From positions 1 to 26,502 of the forward strand of contig CAUQSG010000019.1 of the NCBI GenBank assembly GCA_963520725.1: a DNA stretch of 26,502 nt, given 5' to 3'. Made by a program: the position numbers and the translations under genes. The DNA comes from JABCPE02 sp963520725 (GTDB lineage Bacteria > Bacteroidota > Bacteroidia > Flavobacteriales > Weeksellaceae). The notes beneath the pieces are model-generated. The model did not search any database and was not told the origin of the DNA. It worked only from the letters and a program-made list of their open reading frames with translations. Each line of letters starts with the position of its first letter. Position 1 is the first letter of the stretch. Below, in pieces: positions 6,635 to 13,169 of this stretch.

Positions 6635-7480
6635 TTATTCCTCATTCTCTATTCTCTTTCCTATGTCTTTCAGTTTAGAATATTGTTCTATCAATGATGG
6701 CATATCATCCAGACTAATCACAAAAGTCCAAAGATATGTAGTAACAGAATAGATGTGCCCTGCACTTTCATAGCCTTGTGTTGCCATAATCCCAAATGCT
6801 AATCCAAACAATGCTGTTGCAAAAATCCCTACACAAAAATAACCAAAAGCCTCCCTATTAGAAATCAATATTCTCAATTTTGTCGTAAATTTATAATGTT
6901 TCTCGAGATGTTCTATTTTATTTTTTTCTATCAAATACACCTCGTTTTCTAATCGGTTGTTTAGTTTTGAATATAATTTGTCATTTATTTTAGCCAAACG
7001 AGGTATCCATAAAACCAAAATAAACATAATAAACAACCCTAAAATCCCAACCCAAATTTCCAAAAACAAAAGCATAACGAGAGCTCCTACAATGGAAACC
7101 AAAGAGGTGATGAATATCGGTAAATGAAGTTCAAAAAAATCAACAAACTCACGAGAAAGAGCCACACGAGCCGCTACCGCAGAAGCATCATTGCCTTTAT
7201 TTCTTTGATTAATAATCATAGGCACCGCCATTTCTGCATAAATTTTAGTAAAAACCCGAGTGTCCACACGCCTTCTGAGCATTCCTATTGTCCACATAAC
7301 AAAAACGACAACAGCATAAGATAGCGCATGTAAAACATCTCCTTTAACTACTGCATTAATCGCAAATCCTGCAAAAAGAGGATATAAAATTGCCATCAAA
7401 TTTTCCATTGCAACCAATAAAAAAGTTAAAAACAACTGTCTCTTATTTTTCTTTGCGATATCTTTTAAAATCTTCCACAT
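6635..7480 (-). CDS. ABC transporter six-transmembrane domain protein without an ATPase domain
   Basis: The 281-residue product resembles the membrane half of an ABC exporter (ABC_membrane type). Hydrophobic segments lie near residues 15-35, 47-70, 122-142, 146-165, 220-243 and 252-272. The long soluble helices typical of the fold lie between them, including LAKINDKLYSKLNNRLENEVYLIEKN. There is no Walker A, signature or Walker B sequence, and the chain ends where an exporter would continue into its nucleotide-binding domain; the opposite strand then carries a different gene. Proteins of this form are known in Bacteroidota, so this is probably not a fresh truncation, but the function is unknown. 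The start at 7480 is 7 nt after the mazG stop. Upstream in-frame starts (7525, 7510) would overlap mazG. Confidence 0.75.
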   Translation of the reverse strand: MWKILKDIAKKNKRQLFLTFLLVAMENLMAILYPLFAGFAINAVVKGDVLHALSYAVVVFVMWTIGMLRRRVDTRVFTKIYAEMAVPMIINQRNKGNDASAVAARVALSREFVDFFELHLPIFITSLVSIVGALVMLLFLEIWVGILGLFIMFILVLWIPRLAKINDKLYSKLNNRLENEVYLIEKNKIEHLEKHYKFTTKLRILISNREAFGYFCVGIFATALFGLAFGIMATQGYESAGHIYSVTTYLWTFVISLDDMPSLIEQYSKLKDIGKRIENEE

Positions 7481-7487
7481 ACTAGAG

Positions 7488-8258
7488 TTAATTTTTATTT
7501 TTCTTCGCATCTTCCCAGAGTTCATCCATCTGTTCCAGACTCATTTCAGACAAAACCAAATTCCTCTCTTGAGCCAGTTTTTCCATCTCCTGAAAACGAG
7601 AAATAAATTTCAAATTAGTCTTTTCCAAAGCACTATCAGGATTTAGACCTATAATTCTGGTATAATTTATCAACGAAAAGAAAACATCGCCCAGCTCCAT
7701 TTCTTTTTTCTCCTTATCGGTCTCTGCATGAAATTCTGACAGCTCCTCCTCCACTTTTTTCCACGCCTCCGCTTCGTTAGGAAAATCAAATCCCATGCCT
7801 CTCACTTTGTCTTGTATTCTATACGCCTTTATCATAGACGGAAGTCCTTTCGGAACGCCTGAAAGCACAGATTCATTCCCTTCTTTTAGTTTTAATTTTT
7901 CCCAATTTTGTTTCACCGTTTCTACATCCTCCGCTTTGGCATCTCCATAAATATGCGGATGGCGGTAAATCAGCTTTTCGCAAAGAGAATTGATAACATC
8001 CACAATATCAAACACCCCCTTCTCCGAGCCTATTTTCGCATAAAAAACCAAATGCAGCAGGACATCTCCCAGCTCTTTTTTGATTTCATCCATATCCTCT
8101 TCCAGCAGGGCATCAGACAGCTCATAGCTTTCTTCCAGCGTGAAATGCCGTAGGCTCTGCATTGTCTGCTTTCTATCCCAAGGGCATTTTTCCCTCAATT
8201 CATCCATGATATCTAATAACCTCCCAAAAGCTTCCTGTTTTTCTGTTTTTGTATGCAT
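7488..8258 (-). CDS. mazG: Nucleoside triphosphate pyrophosphohydrolase MazG
   Basis: MazG hydrolyses (d)NTPs to the monophosphate and pyrophosphate, helping to clear aberrant nucleotides and to limit ppGpp. The 256-residue product has two tandem MazG domains. The N-terminal one holds CPWD, then EESYE and ELGDVLLH, which supply the ExxE...ExxD metal-binding pattern. The second has EEELSEFHAE and ELGDVFFSLINY. Length matches the E. coli enzyme. A longer frame begins at TTG 8279, but that codon overlaps the promoter's -7 element, so the ATG at 8258 is chosen; it lies 18 nt from that element. A terminator separates it from the DUF5606 gene upstream, and an ABC-type membrane protein gene follows 7 nt after its stop. 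Confidence 0.94.
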   Translation of the reverse strand: MHTKTEKQEAFGRLLDIMDELREKCPWDRKQTMQSLRHFTLEESYELSDALLEEDMDEIKKELGDVLLHLVFYAKIGSEKGVFDIVDVINSLCEKLIYRHPHIYGDAKAEDVETVKQNWEKLKLKEGNESVLSGVPKGLPSMIKAYRIQDKVRGMGFDFPNEAEAWKKVEEELSEFHAETDKEKKEMELGDVFFSLINYTRIIGLNPDSALEKTNLKFISRFQEMEKLAQERNLVLSEMSLEQMDELWEDAKKNKN

Positions 8259-8276
8259 TTCTGTGAATTTTTTCCT

Positions 8277-8284
8277 CAAATTTA
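8277..8284 (-). promoter_or_regulatory. -7 element of mazG
   Basis: TAAATTTG on the minus strand (8284-8277) matches TAnnTTTG and lies 18 nt before the mazG ATG. It sits just downstream of the terminator of the preceding unit. The nearest TTTG (8303-8300) has only 15 nt of spacing, so the -33 box is uncertain. Confidence 0.55.
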
Positions 8285-8300
8285 ACTTAAAATTATAGAC

Positions 8301-8335
8301 AAAAAAACCTTTATTCCGAAAAAATAGAATAAAGG
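8301..8335 (-). terminator. Rho-independent terminator after the ruvX-def-DUF5606 unit
   Basis: On the minus strand CCTTTATTC (8335-8327) pairs with GAATAAAGG (8316-8308) around a 10-nt loop, followed by seven Ts (8307-8301). It begins 32 nt after the DUF5606 stop codon and precedes the mazG promoter. Confidence 0.8.
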
Positions 8336-8367
8336 CTTATTTATACTAATCAAACATCTACTGATGA

Positions 8368-8784
8368 CTATTCTGCTGGCTGCTCTGCTTTTACAAAGCC
8401 GTTCGGAGTGATGTATCCTGCTTTTTGAAGGATGTTATACCACTGAGCCAGTTTTTTAATATCTGAATCATAAACCCTCTCAACATCATAGTTCGGAAGC
8501 ACTTCCGCCATGAAACTTCTCAACTCCTCTGGAGAAGCCTTGTGAGAAATAGTAGCTTTGTAGTCTTCTTTTTTTGCTATATTTTCGAACACATCGAAAA
8601 GAGGAACCTCATTATCAAAGGTATACATAGATATGTTATCCAAAAGACTCACTTGGCTGGTGTTAGAAATACTTATTTTTTTCTGTGTAGTCACATCTTC
8701 TATAATAAACCCATTTCTCAGTTGAGAAATCAACTTAAACAACCCTGGTTTTCCAGAAATTGAAATAATTTTTTCTAATTGCAT
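8368..8784 (-). CDS. DUF5606 domain protein
   Basis: This 138-residue protein resembles the DUF5606 family, which is confined largely to Bacteroidota and has no assigned function. The start MQLEKIISISGKPGLFKLIS and the segment GFIIEDVTTQKKISISNTSQVSLLDNISMYT are typical: an SH3-like beta-rich N-terminus that keeps a KPGL turn. A helical C-terminal part follows (PEELRSFMAEVLPNYD, then DIKKLAQWYNILQKAGYI). There is no signal peptide or membrane segment, so it should be cytosolic. It lies 34 nt downstream of def on the same strand with no promoter between, and the terminator at 8301-8335 follows it. It therefore looks like the last gene of ruvX-def-DUF5606. The conserved company suggests a link to translation or RNA processing, but that is only inference. 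Confidence 0.85.
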   Translation of the reverse strand: MQLEKIISISGKPGLFKLISQLRNGFIIEDVTTQKKISISNTSQVSLLDNISMYTFDNEVPLFDVFENIAKKEDYKATISHKASPEELRSFMAEVLPNYDVERVYDSDIKKLAQWYNILQKAGYITPNGFVKAEQPAE

Positions 8785-8818
8785 ATTCTAAATTATTATT
8801 ATATTTTCTATTCTTTAA

Positions 8819-9391
8819 TTACTTCGGAAATCGCATTTTATAGCCTACATTTACATTTCCTTCGCTGATTTTATTAAGCTTTCCTTTGATTATTTTTTTC
8901 TTTAAAACGCTAAGTTTATCCGTGAACAAAATTCCCTCTATATGGTCGTATTCATGCTGGATAACTCTCGCTCTCATGTCAGAGAAAGTTTCTGTATGTT
9001 TAACGAAATTTTCATCCAAATATTCTATCAAAATCGTTTCTTTTCGCGAAACATCCTCGCGGACATCTGGTATACTGAGGCATCCTTCATTGAATTTCCA
9101 TTCCTTTCCGCTTTCCTCTAATATTCTTGCATTGATAAAAACTTTCTTAAAATCCTTCAGCTTATCTGCAATATCCAAATAATCTTCATCCTCTGCCAAT
9201 GGGCGGATATCAATCACAAAAAGCCTGATATCCAAGCCTATCTGCGGTGCTGCAAGACCTATTCCATGAGCGTCATACATTGTCTCAAACATATTGTCTA
9301 TCAATGTTTTCAGCTCTGGATAGTCCGGCGTAATATCTTTACATTTCTTACGAAGAACAGGGTCTCCATAAGCTCTAATAGGTAAAATCAT
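8819..9391 (-). CDS. def: Peptide deformylase
   Basis: This enzyme removes the N-formyl group from nascent polypeptides at the ribosome, using a bound divalent metal, normally Fe2+. The 190-residue product carries the three family motifs in order: GIGLAAPQ at 43-50, EGCLS at 102-106 (C104 is a metal ligand) and HEYDH at 146-150 (the two histidines are ligands and E147 is the catalytic base). A short insertion around 65-80, rich in Asp and Leu (AEDEDYLDIADKLKD), separates motifs 1 and 2 and is common in the Bacteroidota enzymes. The start codon overlaps the ruvX stop by 4 nt (ATGA type), which indicates translational coupling. Confidence 0.97.
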   Translation of the reverse strand: MILPIRAYGDPVLRKKCKDITPDYPELKTLIDNMFETMYDAHGIGLAAPQIGLDIRLFVIDIRPLAEDEDYLDIADKLKDFKKVFINARILEESGKEWKFNEGCLSIPDVREDVSRKETILIEYLDENFVKHTETFSDMRARVIQHEYDHIEGILFTDKLSVLKKKIIKGKLNKISEGNVNVGYKMRFPK

Positions 9392-9801
9392 AGTTTTTGT
9401 TCTAAATATTGTTGTAAAATAAGCGTAGCGCTTACCTTATCTATCAATCCTTTTTCTTGTCTCTGCTTCTTATTTTTGCCGCTTTGGCTAATGAAATACG
9501 AAGCTATTTTAGAAGTAAATCTCTCATCAAACCGCACCACCGATACCTCTGGAAATTCATTCTTAAATTCTTCTATAAACTTCTGAATATCCTGCTCCAC
9601 TTCGGACATATTTCCCTTCAAATCTGTAGGAAGCCCTATAACCACCTCATCTACAGTATTTTTCTCAAAATATTTTCTCAAAAACTCGATCAAAGCGGTA
9701 GTTTCCACAGTATCCAAACCACTGGCTATTATGCGTAAATCATCTGTTGCAGCCAGGCCACAACGCTTTTTACCAAAATCTACTGCCAGTATTTGTCCCA
9801 T
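9388..9801 (-). CDS. ruvX: RuvX/YqgF family putative pre-16S rRNA nuclease
   Basis: YqgF-type proteins have an RNase H-like fold and are implicated in 16S rRNA 5'-end maturation. The 137-residue product has the normal length. It begins MGQILAVDFGKKRCGLAATD, with D8 as the first catalytic acidic residue. It continues with VVIGLPTDLKGN, FDERFTSKIA (DERxTS block) and the C-terminal KGLIDKVSATLILQQYLE, whose Asp completes the active site. It is the first gene of a unit with def (4-nt overlap) and DUF5606. A -7 element ends 5 nt before the start codon, so the transcript is probably leaderless or nearly so. Confidence 0.94.
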   Translation of the reverse strand: MGQILAVDFGKKRCGLAATDDLRIIASGLDTVETTALIEFLRKYFEKNTVDEVVIGLPTDLKGNMSEVEQDIQKFIEEFKNEFPEVSVVRFDERFTSKIASYFISQSGKNKKQRQEKGLIDKVSATLILQQYLEQKL

Positions 9802-9806
9802 CGTGG

Positions 9807-9814
9807 CAAAAGTA
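9807..9814 (-). promoter_or_regulatory. -7 element of ruvX (near-leaderless)
   Basis: TACTTTTG on the minus strand (9814-9807) matches TAnnTTTG and ends 5 nt before the ruvX ATG, the same spacing as at ridA. No clear -33 TTTG was found. Confidence 0.5.
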
Positions 9815-9879
9815 ATAAATATTTTTCAGATAATGGGAAATGAATGTAGGATTTAGGAAATCTTTGATGAAGATTTTTT

Positions 9880-10200
9880 CTAGTTTTCCAAATCGAAATA
9901 AAGATGATAATGATTAGAACATCTGGGATTAAATTGTTTATTGCAGTTCGGGCAAGAATCCGCATTCAGATATTCTCTGATACTCAGCACATTCCTACAA
10001 TAGCCACACAAAATAGCCTTCTCATCCAGTTCTTTAGAAGACCAGCGTTTTGGTTCATGATCTTCACAGACATTATGACACAGATAACATGGATAAAAAG
10101 TCTCGCAACACTTGAATTTTATAGCAATTATGTCCAATTCGCTATGATAATGTTCACAGCGAGTTTCCTCATCTACAAGTAGTCCTTTTAGTTTTATCAT
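9880..10200 (-). CDS. CHY-type zinc finger protein
   Basis: The 106-residue product is almost entirely a CHY zinc finger. The opening block reads CEHYHSELDIIAIKFKCC, followed by YPCYLCHNVCEDH, then CGYC and CPNC pairs, and a final NPRCSNHYHLYF. These Cys and His residues would bind three zinc ions. In eukaryotes the domain occurs in RCHY1-type ubiquitin ligases and in Hot13, which keeps small Tim proteins reduced. Bacterial stand-alone versions have no established role, so a metal-dependent protein-binding or redox function is only a guess. The start is ATG at 10200. The frame can be extended to 10227, but that codon lies inside the terminator of the neighbouring lipoprotein gene. A poor TTTCTTTG (10219-10212) is the only promoter-like sequence in front. 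Confidence 0.88.
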   Translation of the reverse strand: MIKLKGLLVDEETRCEHYHSELDIIAIKFKCCETFYPCYLCHNVCEDHEPKRWSSKELDEKAILCGYCRNVLSIREYLNADSCPNCNKQFNPRCSNHYHLYFDLEN

Positions 10201-10216
10201 TTGATTTACCTCAAAG

Positions 10217-10245
10217 AAAAAATCCAACTCTGAGAGTTGGATTTT
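10217..10245 (-). terminator. Rho-independent terminator after the lipocalin-like lipoprotein gene
   Basis: A 12-bp perfect stem (10219-10230 with 10234-10245; core CCAACTC/GAGTTGG) has a 3-nt loop and runs directly into Ts on the minus strand (to 10217). It starts 8 nt after the lipoprotein stop codon. Confidence 0.85.
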
Positions 10246-10252
10246 ATTTATA

Positions 10253-10729
10253 TTATATTCCTCTTTTATATACAGCTACATAAAGATCTGGTTTACCATC
10301 TCTATTATGGTCAATATTTTTAGTAGTAAGAACTCTAATTTCACCATAAGTCACACTGATAAGATTCAGTTCTGATTTATTTCCATTATTACGAGTCATT
10401 GATATTTTTTTTGCAGCAGCATCATACTGATATGTTCCTAAAAACTCTCCTTTGTCAGAACATCTTCCATCACTACCTGTTTCATATTGATGCTCATTAT
10501 AAGTATCATCATTTGCAAAATGATACCCATTATTAGTCTGACAACCTACTAATTCACCATAATCTAATATAGTATTTTTATCTCTTCCATCATAGATTAC
10601 ATATCCTGATTCTTTCCATGTTCCTACAACTTCTGATTTGAAATACTCAGCATTATATTCTGGCCCTCCATCTCTATAACATGCCGAAATAGTCAGCATA
10701 CCAACAATAGATAATATTACTTTTTTCAT
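10253..10729 (-). CDS. Lipocalin-like lipoprotein
   Basis: The 158-residue product has a lipoprotein signal: MKKVILSIVGMLTISAC, with a lipobox ISAC and lipidated C17. The mature part resembles the small lipocalin-like proteins of Flavobacteria: a GTWKESGY strand at about 37-44, a run of short beta-strands with D/G/N turns, GTYQYDAAAKKISMT around 103-117 and a closing strand LYVAVYKR. This pattern is that of a single-domain beta-barrel that may bind a small hydrophobic ligand; no ligand can be deduced. Near the C-terminus DHNRDGKPDLY matches a DxNxDGxxD calcium-binding loop. Two Cys (in GCQTN and RCSDK) could form a disulfide. It is a single-gene unit with its own strong promoter and terminator. 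Confidence 0.75.
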   Translation of the reverse strand: MKKVILSIVGMLTISACYRDGGPEYNAEYFKSEVVGTWKESGYVIYDGRDKNTILDYGELVGCQTNNGYHFANDDTYNEHQYETGSDGRCSDKGEFLGTYQYDAAAKKISMTRNNGNKSELNLISVTYGEIRVLTTKNIDHNRDGKPDLYVAVYKRGI

Positions 10730-10751
10730 AAAAAATGTTTTTTATTCAAGG

Positions 10752-10782
10752 CAAATATAATCATTTTTTTTCATTATACAAA
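10752..10782 (-). promoter_or_regulatory. Promoter of the lipocalin-like lipoprotein gene
   Basis: TTTG (10782-10779), exactly 19 nt, then TATATTTG (10759-10752) on the minus strand: a perfect match to the Bacteroidota consensus. The -7 element ends 22 nt before the start codon. The rest of the roughly 200-nt gap to 10930 is AT-rich; no gene and no convincing terminator is visible in it. Confidence 0.75.
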
Positions 10783-10929
10783 ACCTATTTGCCTTTTACA
10801 TAATGATTTACATATTCCAAACATCATCAAACGCCCTATAAATTTAGGTTTTTGTGCGGTTTAATTATATTTACAAATTTCTAAATTATTTTTTGCGAAT
10901 TCTTATTTATTAAATTAAGAACAAAAAAA

Positions 10930-12447
10930 TCAAGTCAAAGAATTCTTCCCAAAAATCTTCTCCAAGAAAGTTTCCTCAGTGTATTCTTTCGGATTGACAA
11001 CATTCAATTTCTTCAAACCTTCCTGCCCACTTTTATATAGATAAAGAGCATTTTTATCCCTGAAATAATATACATAATTCACCTTTACGGAAGATTTTCC
11101 ATAGCCATCACAAGGAGAAACCACCTCTACAGAAGAACCCACAAACTCCATCGTCGCAAAATCTCCGATATTTTTTATTAACCTTTTCTCTATCAATATT
11201 TTATCATCAAAAGCAAAAGCCAGTTTCAAATCCTTAATCTTTGATTTATAAGAAGATATATTTTTCTTCGTTTTGCTCTCACGCTCCCAGTAAAACAGAT
11301 TTTTACCATCCGCCCAAAACGCTAGCTGTCCTTGATACGAATAAAGCCCTTGATTTTTATAAAACACAAATTTCTCAAAATCAACATTCTGAAGGCTTGG
11401 ATTTAATACTAATTTCGCATCACTATTCATTCCTAATCTAAGCTCATAGTTATTCTCTCCATCGCTATAAACATCCTCAAAAACCTGTTTCAGCTTTTCC
11501 TTATGTTTAACTTCCGAAACATCCAATTCATTTCGTAAGTTTAAATAAGCCCTGTCTTTATAAAAAAACAATTTACTCTCTGGCTTAAACTCTGCTTTAC
11601 TAGCCACAAAATAAACATCGCCTATACCCTTAAGCGAAGCCAAGGAGTAAAACCAAATCCCTCCCTCGTTACCAAAATCAAGACAATATCCTAGCCATAT
11701 CTGTCTCACTTTCAGGTTATTAAAATTACCATCAAAATCCTGCTTTCTAAATTGTGCCGTAACATCCGTAAAAATTGGGAAATTCACCAAATAGAAAGTA
11801 TCTTCATCGTAAAGGAAAAACTTAGTTTCATCCTCTTTAAAAATTTGGGTAGTTTTAGGGTCTAAATCAGGGTAATCCTGCATTTTTTTCTGATCTACAC
11901 GATAAGAATACACCTTTTTATCATCTTTCATAATGTAGAAATACCCATCATTCACCCTATATCCAGAAGCCAAAATAACAGGATTTACAGGAAATTCAGG
12001 AATGGGAACAAACTTAAACTCATTACTATAAATATTAAAATCTAAATAATGCCACACACCACTGATTAAGAACAAATTACCATCCATTACTTTGGTAACT
12101 TTCTTATTTTCAATAATTTTCGTGCTTTTATACTTTTCAAAAATAACCTCACTATCAGGAAAAACATAATAAAAATAAGCATCTGCAACTATCGTATAAT
12201 CACCATTAATACTGACAAATCGTGCATCTTTTGGCGAAACTCCTTCCAATAGTTTTTTCCCATAAGAAACAACACTTATTCCATTAGGGTCTTTTATAAT
12301 ATTTACCAAAAACACCTTGCCATTTTCCACTTTTACACTAATTTCTCTCCTTGTATGGTAGCGGTAGCAGTCACTTGCCCTCACCTCATAAAACACTGAA
12401 AATAAAAACAATAGAACAAATCCTATTTTTAAAAATCTGGCTTTCAT
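10930..12447 (-). CDS. Exported protein with DKNYY-like beta repeats
   Basis: The 505-residue product has a signal peptide (MKARFLKIGFVLLFLFSVF..., cleaved after about residue 24) and should be periplasmic or surface-exposed. The mature part is built of many short units in which a D/N-K-rich turn is followed by an aromatic strand. Examples are DGYFYIMKDDKKVYSYRVD, DETKFFLYDEDTFYLVN, SKLFFYKDRAYLN, DGKNLFYWER and FRDKNALYLYKSG. This resembles the DKNYY family, whose function is unknown and whose repeats are thought to form beta-propeller or solenoid folds. No enzyme motif is visible. Early and late cysteines (SDCYRY; VSPCDGYGK) might pair. There is no recognisable TAnnTTTG element before the start. 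It is divergent from the Fic gene, sharing a 122-nt AT-rich gap. Confidence 0.65.
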   Translation of the reverse strand: MKARFLKIGFVLLFLFSVFYEVRASDCYRYHTRREISVKVENGKVFLVNIIKDPNGISVVSYGKKLLEGVSPKDARFVSINGDYTIVADAYFYYVFPDSEVIFEKYKSTKIIENKKVTKVMDGNLFLISGVWHYLDFNIYSNEFKFVPIPEFPVNPVILASGYRVNDGYFYIMKDDKKVYSYRVDQKKMQDYPDLDPKTTQIFKEDETKFFLYDEDTFYLVNFPIFTDVTAQFRKQDFDGNFNNLKVRQIWLGYCLDFGNEGGIWFYSLASLKGIGDVYFVASKAEFKPESKLFFYKDRAYLNLRNELDVSEVKHKEKLKQVFEDVYSDGENNYELRLGMNSDAKLVLNPSLQNVDFEKFVFYKNQGLYSYQGQLAFWADGKNLFYWERESKTKKNISSYKSKIKDLKLAFAFDDKILIEKRLIKNIGDFATMEFVGSSVEVVSPCDGYGKSSVKVNYVYYFRDKNALYLYKSGQEGLKKLNVVNPKEYTEETFLEKIFGKNSLT

Positions 12448-12542
12448 ACTTTCACTTTATTTGAATTTATCTTGGCTAATTTAGTGTTTTTTAGGCTAAA
12501 AACTGATTTTTTATCTGAATTTATTTAATGATTTGAATTTGC

Positions 12543-12550
12543 TACTTTTG
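12543..12550 (+). promoter_or_regulatory. -7 element of the Fic gene
   Basis: TACTTTTG matches TAnnTTTG and lies 19 nt before the ATG at 12570. At the right distance upstream (12520-12523) there is TTTA, 3 of 4 bases of the -33 box. Confidence 0.55.
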
Positions 12551-12569
12551 TAAAGTTTAAAATCAAAAA

Positions 12570-13118
12570 ATGAAACAAATAGACGAAAAAAGTCTGCAAA
12601 AAGCCTTTCAACTCTTTGAAAGTGGAGATATAGAACGAATGGAAATAGGCACTACCAAAGGATTACAACAAATCCACAAATATATTTTTGGCGGATTGTA
12701 TGATTTTGCAGGGAAAATTAGAGACAAAAATATTTCCAAAGGAAGTTTTCGTTTTGCCAATGCTCTCTATCTCAATGAAAGTCTCCCAAAAATAGAGCAG
12801 ATGCCAGAAAACACCTTTGAGGAAATCATCGCTAAATATGTGGAAATGAACATCGCCCACCCATTCATGGAAGGAAATGGAAGAACCATGCGCATTTGGC
12901 TGAATTTAATTTTGAAAAAACACCTTAATAAAGTGATAAATTGGCAGTTTGTGGACAAAACCCTTTATTTACAAGCGATGGAGAGAAGTCCTATCAATGA
13001 TTTGGAAATTCGTTTCCTTTTGAAAGAAAACCTCACCTCAGAGACCGAAAACAGAGAAATCATTTTCAAAGGTATTGAGCAATCCTACTATTATGAAGGA
13101 TATAAGAAAGAGGAATAA
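12570..13118 (+). CDS. Class III Fic family AMP-transferase with C-terminal inhibitory helix
   Basis: Fic enzymes usually transfer AMP from ATP to a hydroxyl side chain of a target protein. The 182-residue product has the complete catalytic motif HPFMEGNGRTMR at 97-108 (H97 general base, E101 metal ligand, N103, R105 and R108 for phosphates). A flap region lies upstream around KGSFRFANAL (57-66). Near the C-terminus SYYYEG at 172-177 matches the (S/T)xxxE(G/N) inhibitory motif; its position after the Fic core defines class III, the group of Neisseria meningitidis NmFic, in which the Glu blocks productive ATP binding and which modifies DNA gyrase. The target here is not known. No antitoxin gene is adjacent, as expected for an intramolecularly inhibited enzyme. 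It has its own promoter and lies 51 nt before the ABC-F gene. Confidence 0.9.
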   Translation: MKQIDEKSLQKAFQLFESGDIERMEIGTTKGLQQIHKYIFGGLYDFAGKIRDKNISKGSFRFANALYLNESLPKIEQMPENTFEEIIAKYVEMNIAHPFMEGNGRTMRIWLNLILKKHLNKVINWQFVDKTLYLQAMERSPINDLEIRFLLKENLTSETENREIIFKGIEQSYYYEGYKKEE

Positions 13119-13129
13119 GATAAATTCAC

Positions 13130-13137
13130 TATTTTTG
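13130..13137 (+). promoter_or_regulatory. -7 element of the ABC-F gene
   Basis: TATTTTTG matches TAnnTTTG, 32 nt before the ATG at 13170. No -33 box is visible. Confidence 0.45.
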
Positions 13138-13169
13138 CCGATTATTTTTAAAAAATTTTTATATAAAAT

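Noticed and set aside
8259..8279. Longer mazG start at TTG 8279
   Set aside because: The TTG lies within the -7 promoter element (8284-8277), so it would be upstream of the transcription start. ATG 8258 gives the normal family length.
9858..9876. Hairpin AAATCTT/AAGATTT after the CHY gene
   Set aside because: On the minus strand, where the gene lies, no T-run follows. The Ts are on the plus strand, where no gene ends.
10201..10227. Longer CHY protein start at 10227
   Set aside because: It lies inside the terminator stem of the neighbouring lipoprotein gene, so ATG 10200 is more plausible.
12448..12569. Repeated GAATTTA-like words between the DKNYY-like gene and the Fic gene
   Set aside because: The repeats are short, irregularly spaced and expected by chance in such AT-rich DNA, so no operator is claimed.
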